DNA of 64,000 nucleotides from Mauremys mutica (taxonomy: Eukaryota > Chordata > Testudines > Geoemydidae): NCBI RefSeq assembly GCF_020497125.1, contig NC_059072.1, positions 57,322,697-57,386,696 of the forward strand, in the 5' to 3' direction. The first letter of the stretch is position 1. Every line of letters begins with the position of its first letter. The notes beneath the pieces are model-generated. The model did no database searches and was not told the origin of the DNA. It was given only the letters and a program-made list of their open reading frames with translations. This document shows positions 9,051 to 20,160 of this stretch, in pieces. The position numbers and the translations under genes were made by a program.

Positions 9051-10025
9051 CTGTACACATTTCACAAAGATGGGTTATTACATTGGTAAACAGTTTCCAT
9101 ATAACTAAATAATGATCTAACTGCCATCTACCATCCAGGATTTCAGAGTGAAAAAGTACATGTGTGAAAATGCAGTCAGATGATGACTAAATGGTTATTG
9201 TGAAATATTAAATGATTAAGTGTTCAGCCATTAGAGCAGAAAACTTGGAAGCTGAGACATGCTGCCGCTTACTTTACCCAATGACATCATGGGACTACTG
9301 ATGTGAGTAGGGCAAGTGGCTTATCTCTGTGAAGCATCCATTTTGAAATACCCAAACTACTTGCAGGTAATTATCAGATCATGTGCAGAACACATGTACT
9401 TGAGAGATGGGGAGGCAAGAGTTCTTGTTAATTGCAAGTAAAGCTCACATTTTACATGTATAACACTTATTCCTGCACTTGAACCAGGATATTTCAGTAA
9501 TTTGTGCTATATTGTAAACCAATGCAGTGTAACATTACAGAACCCAATATCAAACCAGTGTGTCAATAGCACTGCTACAGACATTTAAAGCACTGACCTT
9601 TTTTACATAATGATGTAAGGTGATGTATGCCCATTGGTAATTGGGTATGTTTTTTATATGATCATCAGATAGTAGATGTAGCTACTGCTTGAAAGTCCTC
9701 AGCCTCAGTACTTTCCTATTTTTAATCTGTTCTTTGAACAGCTCAGGTTTAGAAAAGTCTTAAACCAAAAAAATCCTGCTGCAACAAGCACTTAAAACAT
9801 GGTAACCTGTTTCATTCCAGTTTTACTAAATCCTTAGTCTGACAGATACAGCTTGCATATTTATAAACCCTTGTTCAGGAATGTTGATGGTATTTACTAT
9901 GAAAATGTGCAATTGCATGAAAATATTGAAATGTAAGAAAGCTCTCTGAATGGAACATCTGTATTTTTTGAGAGAGACCTGAATTGAAGCCTATGCCCCA
10001 CACCATGTCTCTAAGTAACTGTTAC
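9051..10025. other. NELL2 intron, no feature seen
   Basis: This 975-bp intron between the coiled-coil exons is AT-rich, single-copy-looking sequence with no recognised repeat or open frame of interest. Confidence 0.6.
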
Positions 10026-10108
10026 CTTAGCTGATGTTTTGGCTAAAATGTCCTGCAGCTCCATGATTTTCTGTACAAGTCCATGGAAGTCATTACAAGT
10101 TGGGCAGG
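10026..10108 (-). CDS. NELL2: NELL2 exon, coiled-coil segment
   Basis: This 83-bp exon encodes CPTCNDFHGLVQKIMELQ and then DILAKTSAK. A Cys pair is followed by a hydrophobic heptad pattern (L, I, L, I/L) typical of the short oligomerising coiled coil of thrombospondin-like proteins, and NELL proteins trimerise through this stretch. The acceptor is the AG at 10109-10110, after tttgtaattcc, and the donor is GTAAC at 10021-10025. It follows the previous exon after a 181-bp intron and ends on a codon boundary. Confidence 0.94.
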
Positions 10109-10289
10109 CTGGAATTACAAACACTACATTTGTTACATTTGTCAAATTGTATATACAATAGGTTCAATCTATACAAGTCACAGCTGAGAACAAATACATT
10201 GGAGCTCAAGGTTTTAAGAGAGCTTGCAGGACAAAAATGAAGCAAGAAGCACACCTTTGATTCTATGGTGTAAGAACTTATAGACTTAC

Positions 10290-10362
10290 TGCGATTAAGA
10301 TCTGGGCACTGAGAAATAAATCCTTGAGGCATGACAAGTAGTTGCACATCTTGCATTATGCC
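10290..10362 (-). CDS. NELL2: NELL2 exon, end of laminin-G-like domain
   Basis: This 73-bp exon encodes GIMQDVQLLVMPQGFISQ and then CPDLNR, closing the LamG domain; the Cys here pairs within the domain in family members. The acceptor is cacacag at 10363-10369 and the donor is GTAAGT at 10284-10289. It leaves with a single A that joins CC of the next exon to give Thr, restoring the TCPTCNDF junction. It lies 6.4 kb downstream of the preceding exon because an LTR retrotransposon occupies the intervening intron. Confidence 0.94.
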
Positions 10363-11961
10363 CTGTGTGCAAGTGGAGATAGAAAAGAAAGAAGAGCTGG
10401 CATTATTTTTACCTGTCAAAATAATATTCCACAGCAATGTTCACCACATAAAACTTTTAGAGCTCACACAGAAAAACTGCATGAAAAAACCACTGTTTAT
10501 GAATACAATACTTCTTATTTGCACCCACTGTGGTGATGGGAGAGCAAAGAGTAAGTAGAATAGATAGCTGTACATGTACACACATACTGAACCATTTTTA
10601 AAGGCATATGATTAAATGTCAAGATGTAATTAAATGACAAGAGTCTGGTTGTTTTGAATTCATTGTTATTTTTAGTTACCCATTGAAGAAAAGCTTGAAA
10701 ATGACCTTTAAAGCAACTTAAAAATTAATTTCCAGTTTCAGTGTCTTTGAAACACTGTTTTAAATAAAATGCAAATGTTCACTGAACTACTGTTGTCAAA
10801 CAGAAGTGAAGATTAAAGAAACTTGAGTCATGAAAAACAGATTCAGACAGGCATTTCATGATTTTGATATGGATCTTTTCATATAGCATACCTAATTTAG
10901 AGAAGCAACATATCTATTCTACAGCTACAGAGGAGCATCTTGACAATTTAGGGTAACAGGACGTTTAGCATGAAATTCAAATATGCCAGCTGGAAATGAC
11001 CTGTTTCACCCAGAAGGACAGATCACATGTTTACAGGCAGAATTCACATACATCCTTAGTCATTAAGATATAATTGGCAGCCACTTTGCTGCTCTCCTAA
11101 AGCAAAGGCCAAACACAATTTAGAAATTAACCATCCTATCACACACACTGCAGATATCCCTTTCATCTACCCTTCCTTCTATGCCTTACACTGATCTTCA
11201 AAACTCATTCTTAAAAGAAATGCAATGAACTGGCAATGAATTACAACAGGATTTATAGTGCTATGAAGAAAATGTATCAAAACATTGTGGGCTCAATCCT
11301 AATTGAAGGCCAAATCCCACACTGATTCAGCAGAAGCAAGTTTAGGTTCAAAACCAAATAAAACCCTAGACCAGGAACTTCATAAGTGATCCAAGATTTT
11401 GGGGGCCTCATTTTTTTGGCTATCTAATATGAAACACCTTAAAAGGGCCTGATTTTCAGAAAGTGCTGGGCATACACTTTCAGAAAACCAAGTCCCTAGG
11501 CACCCAAACCTACTAGTCATTTATTAAAATCTTGGGCTACAAGTCTGGAGAGATTTACACTATGTTCAATATTTTTGTTTTCAGTTTAACCATCTGTAAT
11601 ATCATATATTGAACAATCAATAAGATCAACGTATTTTGGATGGATTGGCGCTACTATTCCTTGCTGAATTTCATTTAATTTGGCTTTTCTCAGTAAGAAA
11701 AAAATCTCATGGTATTTTGACTCATCTAGACTTTCTTGACAAACAACTAAAATAAACCAAAAGGCAACTACAGATGGTGTATTTCATTTTACACCTTGAT
11801 GTGTGTGCATGTTCCATCACAGTCCGAGACATTTCAGAAAATGGATGAGTATCATGTAAAGGCTTGAAAAGGTAGAAATAAATACATGATAATCTAAAAA
11901 CTGTATTAGTCATAAGCAAATACAGAAAATTAAGTGAGTTTTGGAGCAATATAAGCAATCG
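10363..11961. other. NELL2 intron, no clear feature
   Basis: Mostly AT-rich sequence without recognised elements. A segment near 11449-11510 (cctgattttcag, gcatacactttcag) resembles the degenerate inverted motifs scattered in this window, but I cannot define its ends. Confidence 0.5.
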
Positions 11962-12493
11962 TGGAAGGGCTCACTCACCCTTGGAGCAACCCCTTGAGTC
12001 ACTGCAAGCTGTTGCCACTATCTTTGGCTCCAGCATCTCCTGCCGGCCAGCTGCCTCTGGCCCCAGGTCCTGTGGCTCAGCCCTCCAGTCAAAACAGCTA
12101 AATTCAGACCCCTTCTGGGTATCATAAACAAGCCCTCACAAAATCCAAAGAAAACTGAATAGTTCTCCTATCCTCTTTGGCTACTGTGGTCTTTTCTTCT
12201 CTACTTACAAATCCTATCTCAAGGCTTCCCTCGCAGAAGCCTACATTGCCCCATCATGTGCTGTCCTCAGTCTCTCTGTCTATGTAACCTAACCCTGGGC
12301 TTCGCTCAGCCAGAGAAACCGGTCTTCTCTGCTGTCTCTTCCCACAAGTAGCTCCTTCAGGCTACTTATTACAACTTAGCTCCATCTCCCCTCAGGTTGG
12401 GAGCCAATTAGCTCCTCTCCTCCCCAAGTGCAAAGCCTGATTAATTGGGTGCTTTTGCCAGCCTTGCAGGTGATGGGATTAAGCCCCATTACA
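11962..12493 (-). repeat. LTR, downstream copy (3' LTR of the element)
   Basis: This 532-bp sequence begins tggaagggctcactcaccct and ends gccccattaca. It aligns along its length with 14667-15190: shared agttctccta, cttatctcaagg, cagccagagaaacc-like, gggagccaattagct-like and aattgggtgc. The two copies differ noticeably by substitutions and small indels, so the insertion is old. Confidence 0.82.
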
Positions 12494-12544
12494 CAAATCT
12501 CTCAAGGTAGTGCCCATCAGGACTCTCTCTACCCGTCACAGTAC

Positions 12545-14640
12545 GGGGCCCTGCAGTTGCCTCCTCTAAGTAGTACTCAGATAAACAAACAATTTTTATA
12601 ATCTAGCATGTCTTCAGAACGTCCCTTCCAGGATTCTCTATCTTGGAGTGTATCTGCAGGGCCTCTTTGGCAGCCGTTCATCTCTCTTGAAATTCCCAGA
12701 TCTGTTTACTCTCCCTGGACAGTCCGGCCTCTTGTGATTGCCCTTTGGGTGCCGGGGCAGGGTCCACGATTGAAGCAACTTCTATTTCCTCATTCAGAGC
12801 ATCCATTCCCCATGAACCCACCCAATCCAATTCCTTTTCTGCAGGGGCCTCTTCATGGCTTTCAGAGGTTGGGGCACCTTTGTCACATATTTCCATGTTC
12901 TCAGAGCAGCCAGCTCCCATTTGTGTTGCTGCCAACAATTCTTTTCATATGCCAGCTCTAGTCTTGTCCAAATCTGTTCTTGCTCTTGTTATGTGGCCTT
13001 TTCTATTATTTTCTGTCATTAGGGTTGCCAATTTTGTTTGGATGTATTCCTGGAGGTTTCAATCACATGACAAGCTTTAATTAAAGATAGATCTTTAATT
13101 CCTGGAGACTCCAGGACAATCCTGGAGCATTGGCAACCCTATCTGTCATGAGGTTTTCACCTCCTCCAGCTCTTGGTTTGCCTTGTGCAATTGTGTTTCT
13201 AGGGCCTGTAGCTGGCTTGACGTCTCTTATTCAAATCTCTCAACTACATTTCCCCAGTCCTTTGAGTACTCGGCCCTGTCTCTAGGCCACCTGGCCCAAC
13301 AACCTGTGTCCAGATGAGAGTTGCCTTATGGTTAATTTGTTCATGTGATATCCCTTCTTAGGGACAGGGATAGGGCTGGGAAATTAGGCCAGTGTCTCCC
13401 TACAATTATGGGCAAGGAGAGGTTTCTCAATATACCAACTCTCAGCTTGTACCTCTGTTTTTGCAGTTGGGAGTCTACTCCCTCAAACCAGTGTCCAACC
13501 ACACCTGGAGTCAATCAGTCCTCTCATTTCACATCTAAACACATAAGCAGTTCCGGTAAGCTGGAGCATGCCTCCTACTGAGGCAACATGCCAAATCACA
13601 GACTTTCCTGTAGTAACAATACACTCCATGAAAGGGTAATCCTTTCTTTTGTGACCTAGTTGACCACACCCAAAACACACCACCATATTCTCCTGACAGA
13701 TTCCTGGGTGCTTGGTGATGACTTAGGTCCCACTCCCTCTTCTGGTTTCTTAGATACCAGATTGCCTAAGAACTTCTCTTCACATATGTCTCCCTTGCCA
13801 TCTCAAAATCAGGGTTCTCTGTTACCCTGCTTTCCTTGGAAGAGTCCCCTTGAACTAACCCCTTGTTTGGGTGGTTCAGTATTATCTGTTTTCATGTAGG
13901 CCTCTGCTCTTTCAGTGGCCTCATCAGTAGAAGTCAAAATCTCCAGACCCAACTTTGGGCTCTGGCAGACAAGATCCTTAGAAATTGTTCTAATATTACA
14001 CCACCTTGTCTAAAGAGAGCATGTCTGGGTGTAACTGTCATGTGGCCAGGACCCGTAAATGCTGTGCTGCCACTGTAGGGCATATCCCCTGGGGAAAGGC
14101 TCCATCCTAAACCAGTGTTGGTATGTTTCCGGGGTCAGTCCCAGGCTAACCAAAATGGCTTCTTTCACAATTCTGTCAGACCTACTCATCAGACAAAGCT
14201 CGGTAGGTTGCTTGAGCTTCTCCTGAAGGGAATGGGGACAATCAAGCTGCCCTAAAGGATTTGGCCCACCCTGCTGCAGTTGCTACACTCTCAAAAGTGC
14301 TCAAGAAGGCCTCTGGGTTGTTACCTGGGCCCAATTTTGCCAGGCCGGGAACTGGTCTGGCAGAACTTTCTTCTCCTGAAACTACCCAGGGCCCTGGGAT
14401 CCACTTCTCTAGGCACTGCAGGAAACGTTCTTGCTGAGCCTATTGAGCCTCTTGCCATTGTTGTTGCCCTTATAATAGACACAACAAGAGAGCATGTGTC
14501 TGCTCCTGTTGCACTGCCAGCATGTGAAGAAGCTCCTCCATGTTCCCCAATGGAGGGAAAAAAGGCTTTCATCTGTCCATATGCTCCCCACTTTTAAGAT
14601 AGTTGGTATCTCCCTCCTTTCTCATAAGGTGGGTGTCTCC
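12545..14640 (-). pseudogene. LTR-element gag with zinc knuckle, degraded
   Basis: In minus-strand reading the interior shows pieces of a Gypsy-type, SCAN-like gag. One is an NNPEAFLSTFESVATAAGW segment near 14330, then PFPSGEAQATYRALSDE near 14200 and VSLGLTPETYQHWFRMEPF near 14120. Near 13680 is a zinc knuckle CFGCGQLGHKRKDYPFMEC, whose third cysteine has become Tyr. Stops and frameshifts separate the pieces. It once would have packaged element RNA, but no pol sequence follows. Confidence 0.75.
13020..13141. mobile_element. 122-bp hAT-type MITE with perfect 8-bp target duplication
   Basis: It begins tagggttgccaa and ends ttggcaaccccta-type (actual ttggcaaccctA), with complementary ends. 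It is flanked on both sides by tctgtcat (13012-13019 and 13142-13149). The interior contains cctggagg/cctggag and a ctttaattaaag palindrome. It is nested in the LTR-element gag, so it arrived later than that element. Confidence 0.88.
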
Positions 14641-14666
14641 ACAACCCCAAGTCTGGTACCAATATA

Positions 14667-15190
14667 TGGCAGGGCTCACTCACCCTCAGCACACACCCTT
14701 TAATCAGTGCAGGGTGTTGCCACTCTCTTCGGCTCCAGTGCCTCCTGTCGGCCACCTGCCTCGAGCCCCAGGTTTTCTGTGGCTCAGCCTCTGGCCAGAT
14801 CACCTAAGTTCAGACCACTGCCAGGGTATCATAAACAAATCCAAATGAAACTGAGTAGTTCTCCTACCATCTTGGGCTATTATAGTCTTTTCTACTCTAT
14901 TTACAAATCTTATCTCAAGGTTTTCCTTGCAGGAGCCTACACTGTGCCTGTAGTGTGCAGTCCCCGTTCTCTTTGTCTGGCTACTTTAACCCTGAGCTTC
15001 TCCCAGCCAGAGATACCTGTCTTCTCTGTTGTCTCTCCCCTAAATTGAGCTCCTTCCATCTACCTATTACAGCATAGTTCTGCCCCCTCTGGCTGGGAGC
15101 CAGTTAGCGACTCACCTCTCCAGGTGCAAAACAAGACCAATTGGGTGCCTTCACTAGCTTTGCAGGGGATGGGGGTTAAGTCCCATTACA
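14667..15190 (-). repeat. LTR, upstream copy (5' LTR of the element)
   Basis: This 524-bp partner of 11962-12493 begins tggcagggctcactcaccct and ends gtcccattaca. The primer-binding-site-like sequence follows immediately on its inner side in the minus-strand sense. Confidence 0.82.
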
Positions 15191-16815
15191 GTAATCGTTA
15201 ATAATTTTTAATTGATTTTGTTTACTTAAGTCAAGAATGTCACTTTTCAGTGGATTCTGCCCTCTGTGGACTTGGTCACCTCTCAGCCATTTAACAAGGA
15301 GATTGGCATTTAATATAAAGAAGGAAAAATATACTGAATTTAAAAAACAGATACAGGGCTCGGTTTTCAAAATGGAGTGCCTGATGGGACATCCATTCCA
15401 TATCTCACACTCACTTGGGATTTAAATACACACTTAGGCATGGAAAACGTGTGTTTACACATCCAATGCTGATTTCAGCACCAAAGGCAGGACTTGCATT
15501 GAAAATTAAAATCATAGTGTTTTATCCAAGATTTAAAAATTAGCAAGGCAGATTTGGCCAGGACACAGGACCCAGGATCCAAAGTACCCTAACCTTCAGG
15601 GCTTCAAGTACCAGAACATCCTTGTGGAGACAGGGCTGCAGTGCTGCTAGGTGTCTGAAACTTCTGCTCTGCATGGGACCCCCCCCAGCCAACCCACAAA
15701 ATGAGAGAGGTCAAACCAGGGACAGGGAGTGTGGCCAAGGAGTCATCGAATATGAATTAAGCATGACCATAAATCTTAACATTTTCTAGTCCAAATGCAA
15801 AAACGTACTTCTTCAACCTTGCTTTCCCATATAGCAACATGTAGTAATATAGTCATTGTAAAGTTAAAATGCAAAATAAAACACTTGTAACTATTCTCCC
15901 AGGAGAGGAAACTTTGTTCTCTTTACTGATGCTAATCACCTTAATTTCTAACCCTGGAAGATGCTCAGAGACCATGGTGAGAGGTATAATTTAAGAACCT
16001 AAACACAATAGAAGGATAATGGCAATGAGGACCGTGTATTGTATTGGAGTAGATAGCTCTTTCCTCTGGTGAAAACTATTCTGTGACAAAAAACATACAT
16101 CTAACTGTGCAACAGGCAATACAGTCCCTATTCTGTTAACTCCGAGGAGCCCCTTTCACCTTGGTCATCGATCATGCCCCTCTTAAATGGCTAACTGGCT
16201 CTCTAGCCTTACTTATTCACAATACACCATAATTTGGCAGCAGCCCAACTGAACGCAGGTTTCTTTGCTCATGGGGATTGTGGCTCCTGACACACATGCA
16301 GTGGATCTCACTTTGGTGTAAGGAAGTGTGTGACAGGATGCATGATGGTTGTGGTAACTTATTTTCAACTCTAACTAATAAAGATTGGCTCCTGATGACA
16401 ATTCCTTGCTGATCACAGCAGTTTCATTCCAGATGAGTAACCCGACCAGCTGATTCAGCACATGGTCCAGGCATCCTCCTCTGTGGAACCTTTTACAAAC
16501 TCCTGGTGGCAAGATAAACCTTACTTGTCCCAGGCAAACCCCTGGGAGGAAGATGGTGGAGTGAGGATCCTCTCACCTCCCATGAGGGTGAATCCCTCTG
16601 GAGCACAAAGGCCTGCATTGGTGCTGAAGGATGAAATTTGCCTGCCCCTATGCCAAGTAGTATGTTCTGCTTAAGGGAACTGGACCAACAGCATCCTCAC
16701 ATGATAAATCCTTTATGTACCACAGTATTTAAAATATTTCCACTGCTTCAGATATAGAGGGAACACTATTGCCATTTTACCTACGTTCAGTCTTTTCCTC
16801 TCAGGGAAAGCCTAC
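15191..16815. other. NELL2 intron, no clear feature
   Basis: AT-rich intronic sequence with a C-run at 15680-15687. No exon, intact repeat or RNA gene could be recognised. Confidence 0.5.
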
Positions 16816-16912
16816 CTTAAAATAACCATGTGCGTTATTCCTCTGTCCCAACCAAAATGCTGTACCCAAAGGTAAATCCATGTAGGGCTTTTCCACAACC
16901 CTTTCATAAATT
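16816..16912 (-). CDS. NELL2: NELL2 exon, laminin-G-like domain
   Basis: This 97-bp exon is too short for an ORF scan. It reads IYERVVEKPYMDLPLGTAF and then WLGQRNNAHGYFK. It continues the LamG fold directly from the exon at 17026, and WLGQRN is the conserved strand of the family. The acceptor is cag at 16913-16915 and the donor is GTAGG at 16811-16815. It starts with the last base of a split Arg codon and ends on a codon boundary, so the following exon begins in phase 0 with Gly-Ile-Met. Confidence 0.93.
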
Positions 16913-17025
16913 CTGTTAAGAAACAATAGAAGAAATAAACCTCAAATGGTTATAATTTCATTTATTACTGAGCAGGAATGCTCCAGACTACTACTTATTA
17001 ATATGAAATATCACTCTTCACTTAC

Positions 17026-17199
17026 CTATTACAGTCCACATGTAAAATCAAGTGTGAGGCACTGATTGCTAAGGAAAGCCTGTGCCACTTATCATCTGCC
17101 AAAATGTACGGAAACACTTCTGTGTGTGAGCGATGGCCGCCTGAACGGTAATGCAACCTGATTTCATTTCGATGTCCACTGCTCTCCAGTTCCAAGTAC
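17026..17199 (-). CDS. NELL2: NELL2 exon, laminin-G-like domain core
   Basis: This 174-bp exon encodes YLELESSGHRNEIRLHYRS, then HTEVFPYILADDKWHRLSLA, then ILHVDCN, the centre of the laminin-G-like sandwich. The DDKWH-x-LSLAIS segment is the typical conserved strand pair of TSPN/LamG domains, and the HVDCN cysteine is a conserved disulfide partner. The acceptor is the AG at 17200-17201 and the donor is GTAAG at 17021-17025. The exon leaves with AG of an Arg codon completed by A at 16912. Only 113 bp of intron separate it from the next exon, very short beside the 19-kb intron on its other side. Confidence 0.95.
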
Positions 17200-18409
17200 C
17201 TACACCAAAAACGCAGCATTGAGTCATTAAGCATTCATATCAGGACAGGAGAATGCAACATTGCATATAATGTGGTGGCTGATTATCATATATGAATGAT
17301 TAACAGGAGGAAGAAACCAAGAGAAGGAGGCCCTCAGTCAGAGTGAAAATAGAGACTCTGCAATTTTCTCTTTAAATAACTCTTTTAGGAGCAGAATGCA
17401 GCCTTCATGCAGGTGTGTCAGATCTCAAGAAGAATTCCACTAACATCATCAAATTAGATCTCATCTGTTGCTCTTTAAACACCAATGTGTTCCTTAACAT
17501 AGTACCATCTTTCTATTATTAAAATAATCTGATTCAGAACCACACAAAATCCAGCACACTATCCTCAGATAGTGGGCAGAGTATCCTGGAGACACACAGG
17601 CACACTAAACACAATGAAGACAACACCAAGTGCTGTGAGTGGAACTATTACCCATCATCAGGACTACTGGGGTAGTAATAAGCAAGCAAGAACTGAGGCT
17701 GGATATTGCCCTCTTGCTTTAGGATATACTGTGACATCCCTTTGCATTATTCATAATCACAGTTTTTGCCAAAGAACTGGAGATGAAGAAATGCTAGGCC
17801 CTTCTGAACTCACATACGCTTGGTACAATACAGCATTATATGTATACCAAAGTTGGGTGAATTTGAGCACAGACAAGCTGGAGATGCAGCTGTAGGTGGA
17901 TTTAAAAGCTCATGGTCCAACCCATACCAGGATAGACAGAGTTACTCCCTGCCTATCCTGAGAAGTAGGCCTCTTCTAGTACGCAAGCAACTGCCTAACA
18001 AATCATCCTGGGAAGGGAAGGGCATGCTCACTCCTTGCTCAGGTCCTATGAAGCCACTTATTGCTACACCCTGCAAAAGGGAGCTAAGGGTGGAATGATG
18101 GTAACGGTGGGAAGGGGCAATCAAAGCCTGAAAAAAGTATCTGTGTATGCTGTACCACCAATACATGTGTTTTATGCAGCAGTGTGGGAGTCAAGTATAT
18201 ATTTCGTTTCCAAGCCAGAAGTAACTGATCTTACAAAACCCAGACAAATATCTATTAACAAACCTATGCAAATGTATGACCCTTTTAATACCTGCTGCAG
18301 ATCCACAGCTACTGGCTGGTACAGACCACGCCACTAGCAGTAGGAGTAAGAGAAGGCCCAGGAAAACCTTCCTAAACTCATCAATCAGTACTGCCTGCCC
18401 CACGCATTC
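17200..18409. other. NELL2 intron, no clear feature
   Basis: Start of the 19-kb intron. Short open frames on both strands here show no family resemblance and no splice-supported coding. I see no defined repeat. Confidence 0.5.
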
Positions 18410-18660
18410 AAAAATCACAAGCCAGGTTTAAAAACTGGTTTAAACATCATGAGATTTTTTAAAAGAATAAAATTTGGAATTAATTTGTTTTCTGGGTTTT
18501 GAATCTTTACTGTTCACATTTTCAAGCTTTTGTCTGAAACCATGAGACCTAGAAACCTTTTTTTTTTAAACAAAATCTGGGATTCTCCAATAACCACATA
18601 AATCCAGGAGCCGTCACTTTAAGGGGGGGGAAATACTAAATATCATGAGAGTTGCAATAA
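18410..18660. repeat. Dispersed repeat, unclassified (catgagattttttaaaa type)
   Basis: A stretch containing catcatgagattttttaaaa, acattttcaagctttt and aaccatgagacctagaaac, phrases I recognise as a common interspersed sequence in sauropsid genomes. Ends and class are unclear, with no coding content and no terminal repeats visible. Confidence 0.4.
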
Positions 18661-19079
18661 GATGACAAGAGCTGGCAAGCTCCCTTTTTTTCTGTAAAGA
18701 TTGATGGAATGGTTGTGGTTTGATACCATGTGTGTAGTTCTGTTTGTTTGCTTGTTTTGTTCTAATAAGACAAATGTTTTTCTAAAGTACAGGCAGGATA
18801 AGGAATTTAGTTTGCAAGGTGGGTGAGAGGAGACAAAATAAGTGAGTAAAAATAATCTTTTATGACCCCTGTTTCAAGGGAGGGGCTCAAATCACATCGC
18901 TCCTTTCTTTTAGCTTTTATTATCGTTAAATGTGCCCTGCAATAGCATCAAAACAGTTACCTTTTGCAAAACTGGCAAAAGTCATGTTCCCTTTCCTCCC
19001 CATAAAGAGTAGTTCAGCATGTTCTAATCTCTGCATTAACAAAGCAGTTAACTGACATCAGCAATCAAATTTACAATCT

Positions 19080-19252
19080 ACAATAATTTACCTCCTTGTG
19101 GCCCAACAATCATTTTTGCATTGGCAAGAAACGTAAACTAACTGAAGGCTCAGCTGCAAAGAAAACGGGCAATAGTGACAGGGCATCAGTCAACTTAACA
19201 ACCTCCTTCATAACTCATGCTTAAAGGATAAAAATAAGGTCACTCCTGATCA
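19080..19252 (+). repeat. Unrecognised repeat, copy 1 of 2 (about 170 bp)
   Basis: This aligns in direct orientation with 28508-28682: shared aataatttac, cattggcaagaa/cattgtcaagaa, ctaactgaagg, ggcaatagtgacagg, catcagtcaa and ggtcactcct. Similarity is roughly 75-80 percent by eye with small indels. It has no terminal repeats, A-tail or coding frame, so it may be an old SINE-like element or a segmental duplicate within the intron. Confidence 0.75.
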
Positions 19253-19544
19253 AACGAAGAGGTTGAACATATTGTACAGCTCTTTCAGCAACCGATCATA
19301 GCTCTAAACCTGAGCAAGAGAGATAGGAATATGTTAAAAGATCATCTCTTAGAATATATAAGTGTCTGATCCTGCTCCCTTGGAAGTCGATGGGAAAACT
19401 GCCTTCCATGGAAGGAGGACCAGGCCAAATGCATAAAAACTTTAAAAAAAAAGAAAAAAATAAGTATATTAGTTGTAAAATAAACAACCATTTTGCTGTT
19501 TGGTGTATTGAGGACTACATTGGAATTACAAGCTATCACTTTAA

Positions 19545-19755
19545 GGGTATGTCTATACTGCACCCTCCTTATGGCGGTGAGTAGAATACATACACAGCAT
19601 GCCACCCAAGCACGGTATAAATAGCAGTGTAGACAGTGAGGCACTGCTTAGGCAAGTAGAATAGACATGCCACAACCTTAGGGTATGTACCCTACACGTC
19701 TCTCTACATGCCCAAGCAGTGCCTCCCCTGTCTACACTACTAAAATTGCTGCCTC
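19545..19755. mobile_element. MITE-like element, probable hAT type
   Basis: It starts agggtatgtctatactgc, the agggtatgtctacactgc phrase common to turtle hAT-like MITEs, and ends near cctgtctacactac. Internal inverted words occur (gcctcccctgtctacac against gtgtagacagtgaggc). Boundaries are approximate and no clean target duplication was found. Confidence 0.5.
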
Positions 19756-19844
19756 CTTGCTGCTGGGGCCTTTCCCCACTGCCAGAGACTGTGGCAACAG
19801 TCTGCTTTTCACTGTGGCATGTACCCACTTACCCTACATGGTGC

Positions 19845-20160
19845 TGCCAGTGGCGTGAGGTGTACAGGTACCTTAAGAGTGAGAGAGTTTCTTGGCCCTG
19901 CTTGCAGGCTAGGGGGGCTCTGTAAGGAAATATGCAATCTGGGCCTAGCATCAGTCTGGAAAGGGCCAGCTTAAAGCAAGGTGGGCTGAGTTGTGCCATA
20001 GAGCCTTAGGGGCAACATGTTTTCTCTTTCTCCGTTTTTGGGTTCTGGTGTGTTATCATTCTGAATTCTAAGAAATAAAGTAGCTTTATATTGCAACTGC
20101 CAGTAACAGTGTTTATGTTTTTTTATCTAACTTCTTCGTGTGTATGCTGTGAACATAACA
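19845..20160 (+). repeat. LTR-like relic, unclassified
   Basis: A moderately GC-rich block followed by aagaaataaagtagc (poly-A signal at 20071) and a T-rich tail is the usual look of the R-U5 part of a retroviral-type LTR. There is no partner LTR or interior. The call rests on layout only. Confidence 0.25.

Larger units (their letters stand above)
11962..15190 (-). mobile_element. Gag-only LTR retrotransposon (Gypsy-like), non-autonomous
   Basis: Two direct repeats (11962-12493 and 14667-15190) flank a 2.17-kb interior. The LTRs read tg...ca on the plus strand, and the element runs right to left. Next to the upstream LTR, about 14650-14662 on the minus strand, is tggtaccagacttgg, resembling a primer-binding site for initiator tRNA-Met. 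The interior codes only for gag remnants, with no protease, RT or integrase, so it needed a helper. The words aatcg occur at both outer edges (11957-11961 and 15193-15197), a likely but two-base-offset target duplication. A MITE interrupts the interior at 13020-13141. Confidence 0.8.

Noticed and set aside
12608..12961. 117-codon plus-strand frame
   Set aside because: It is antisense to the gag of the LTR element, which is supported on the minus strand by LTR order, primer site and zinc knuckle.
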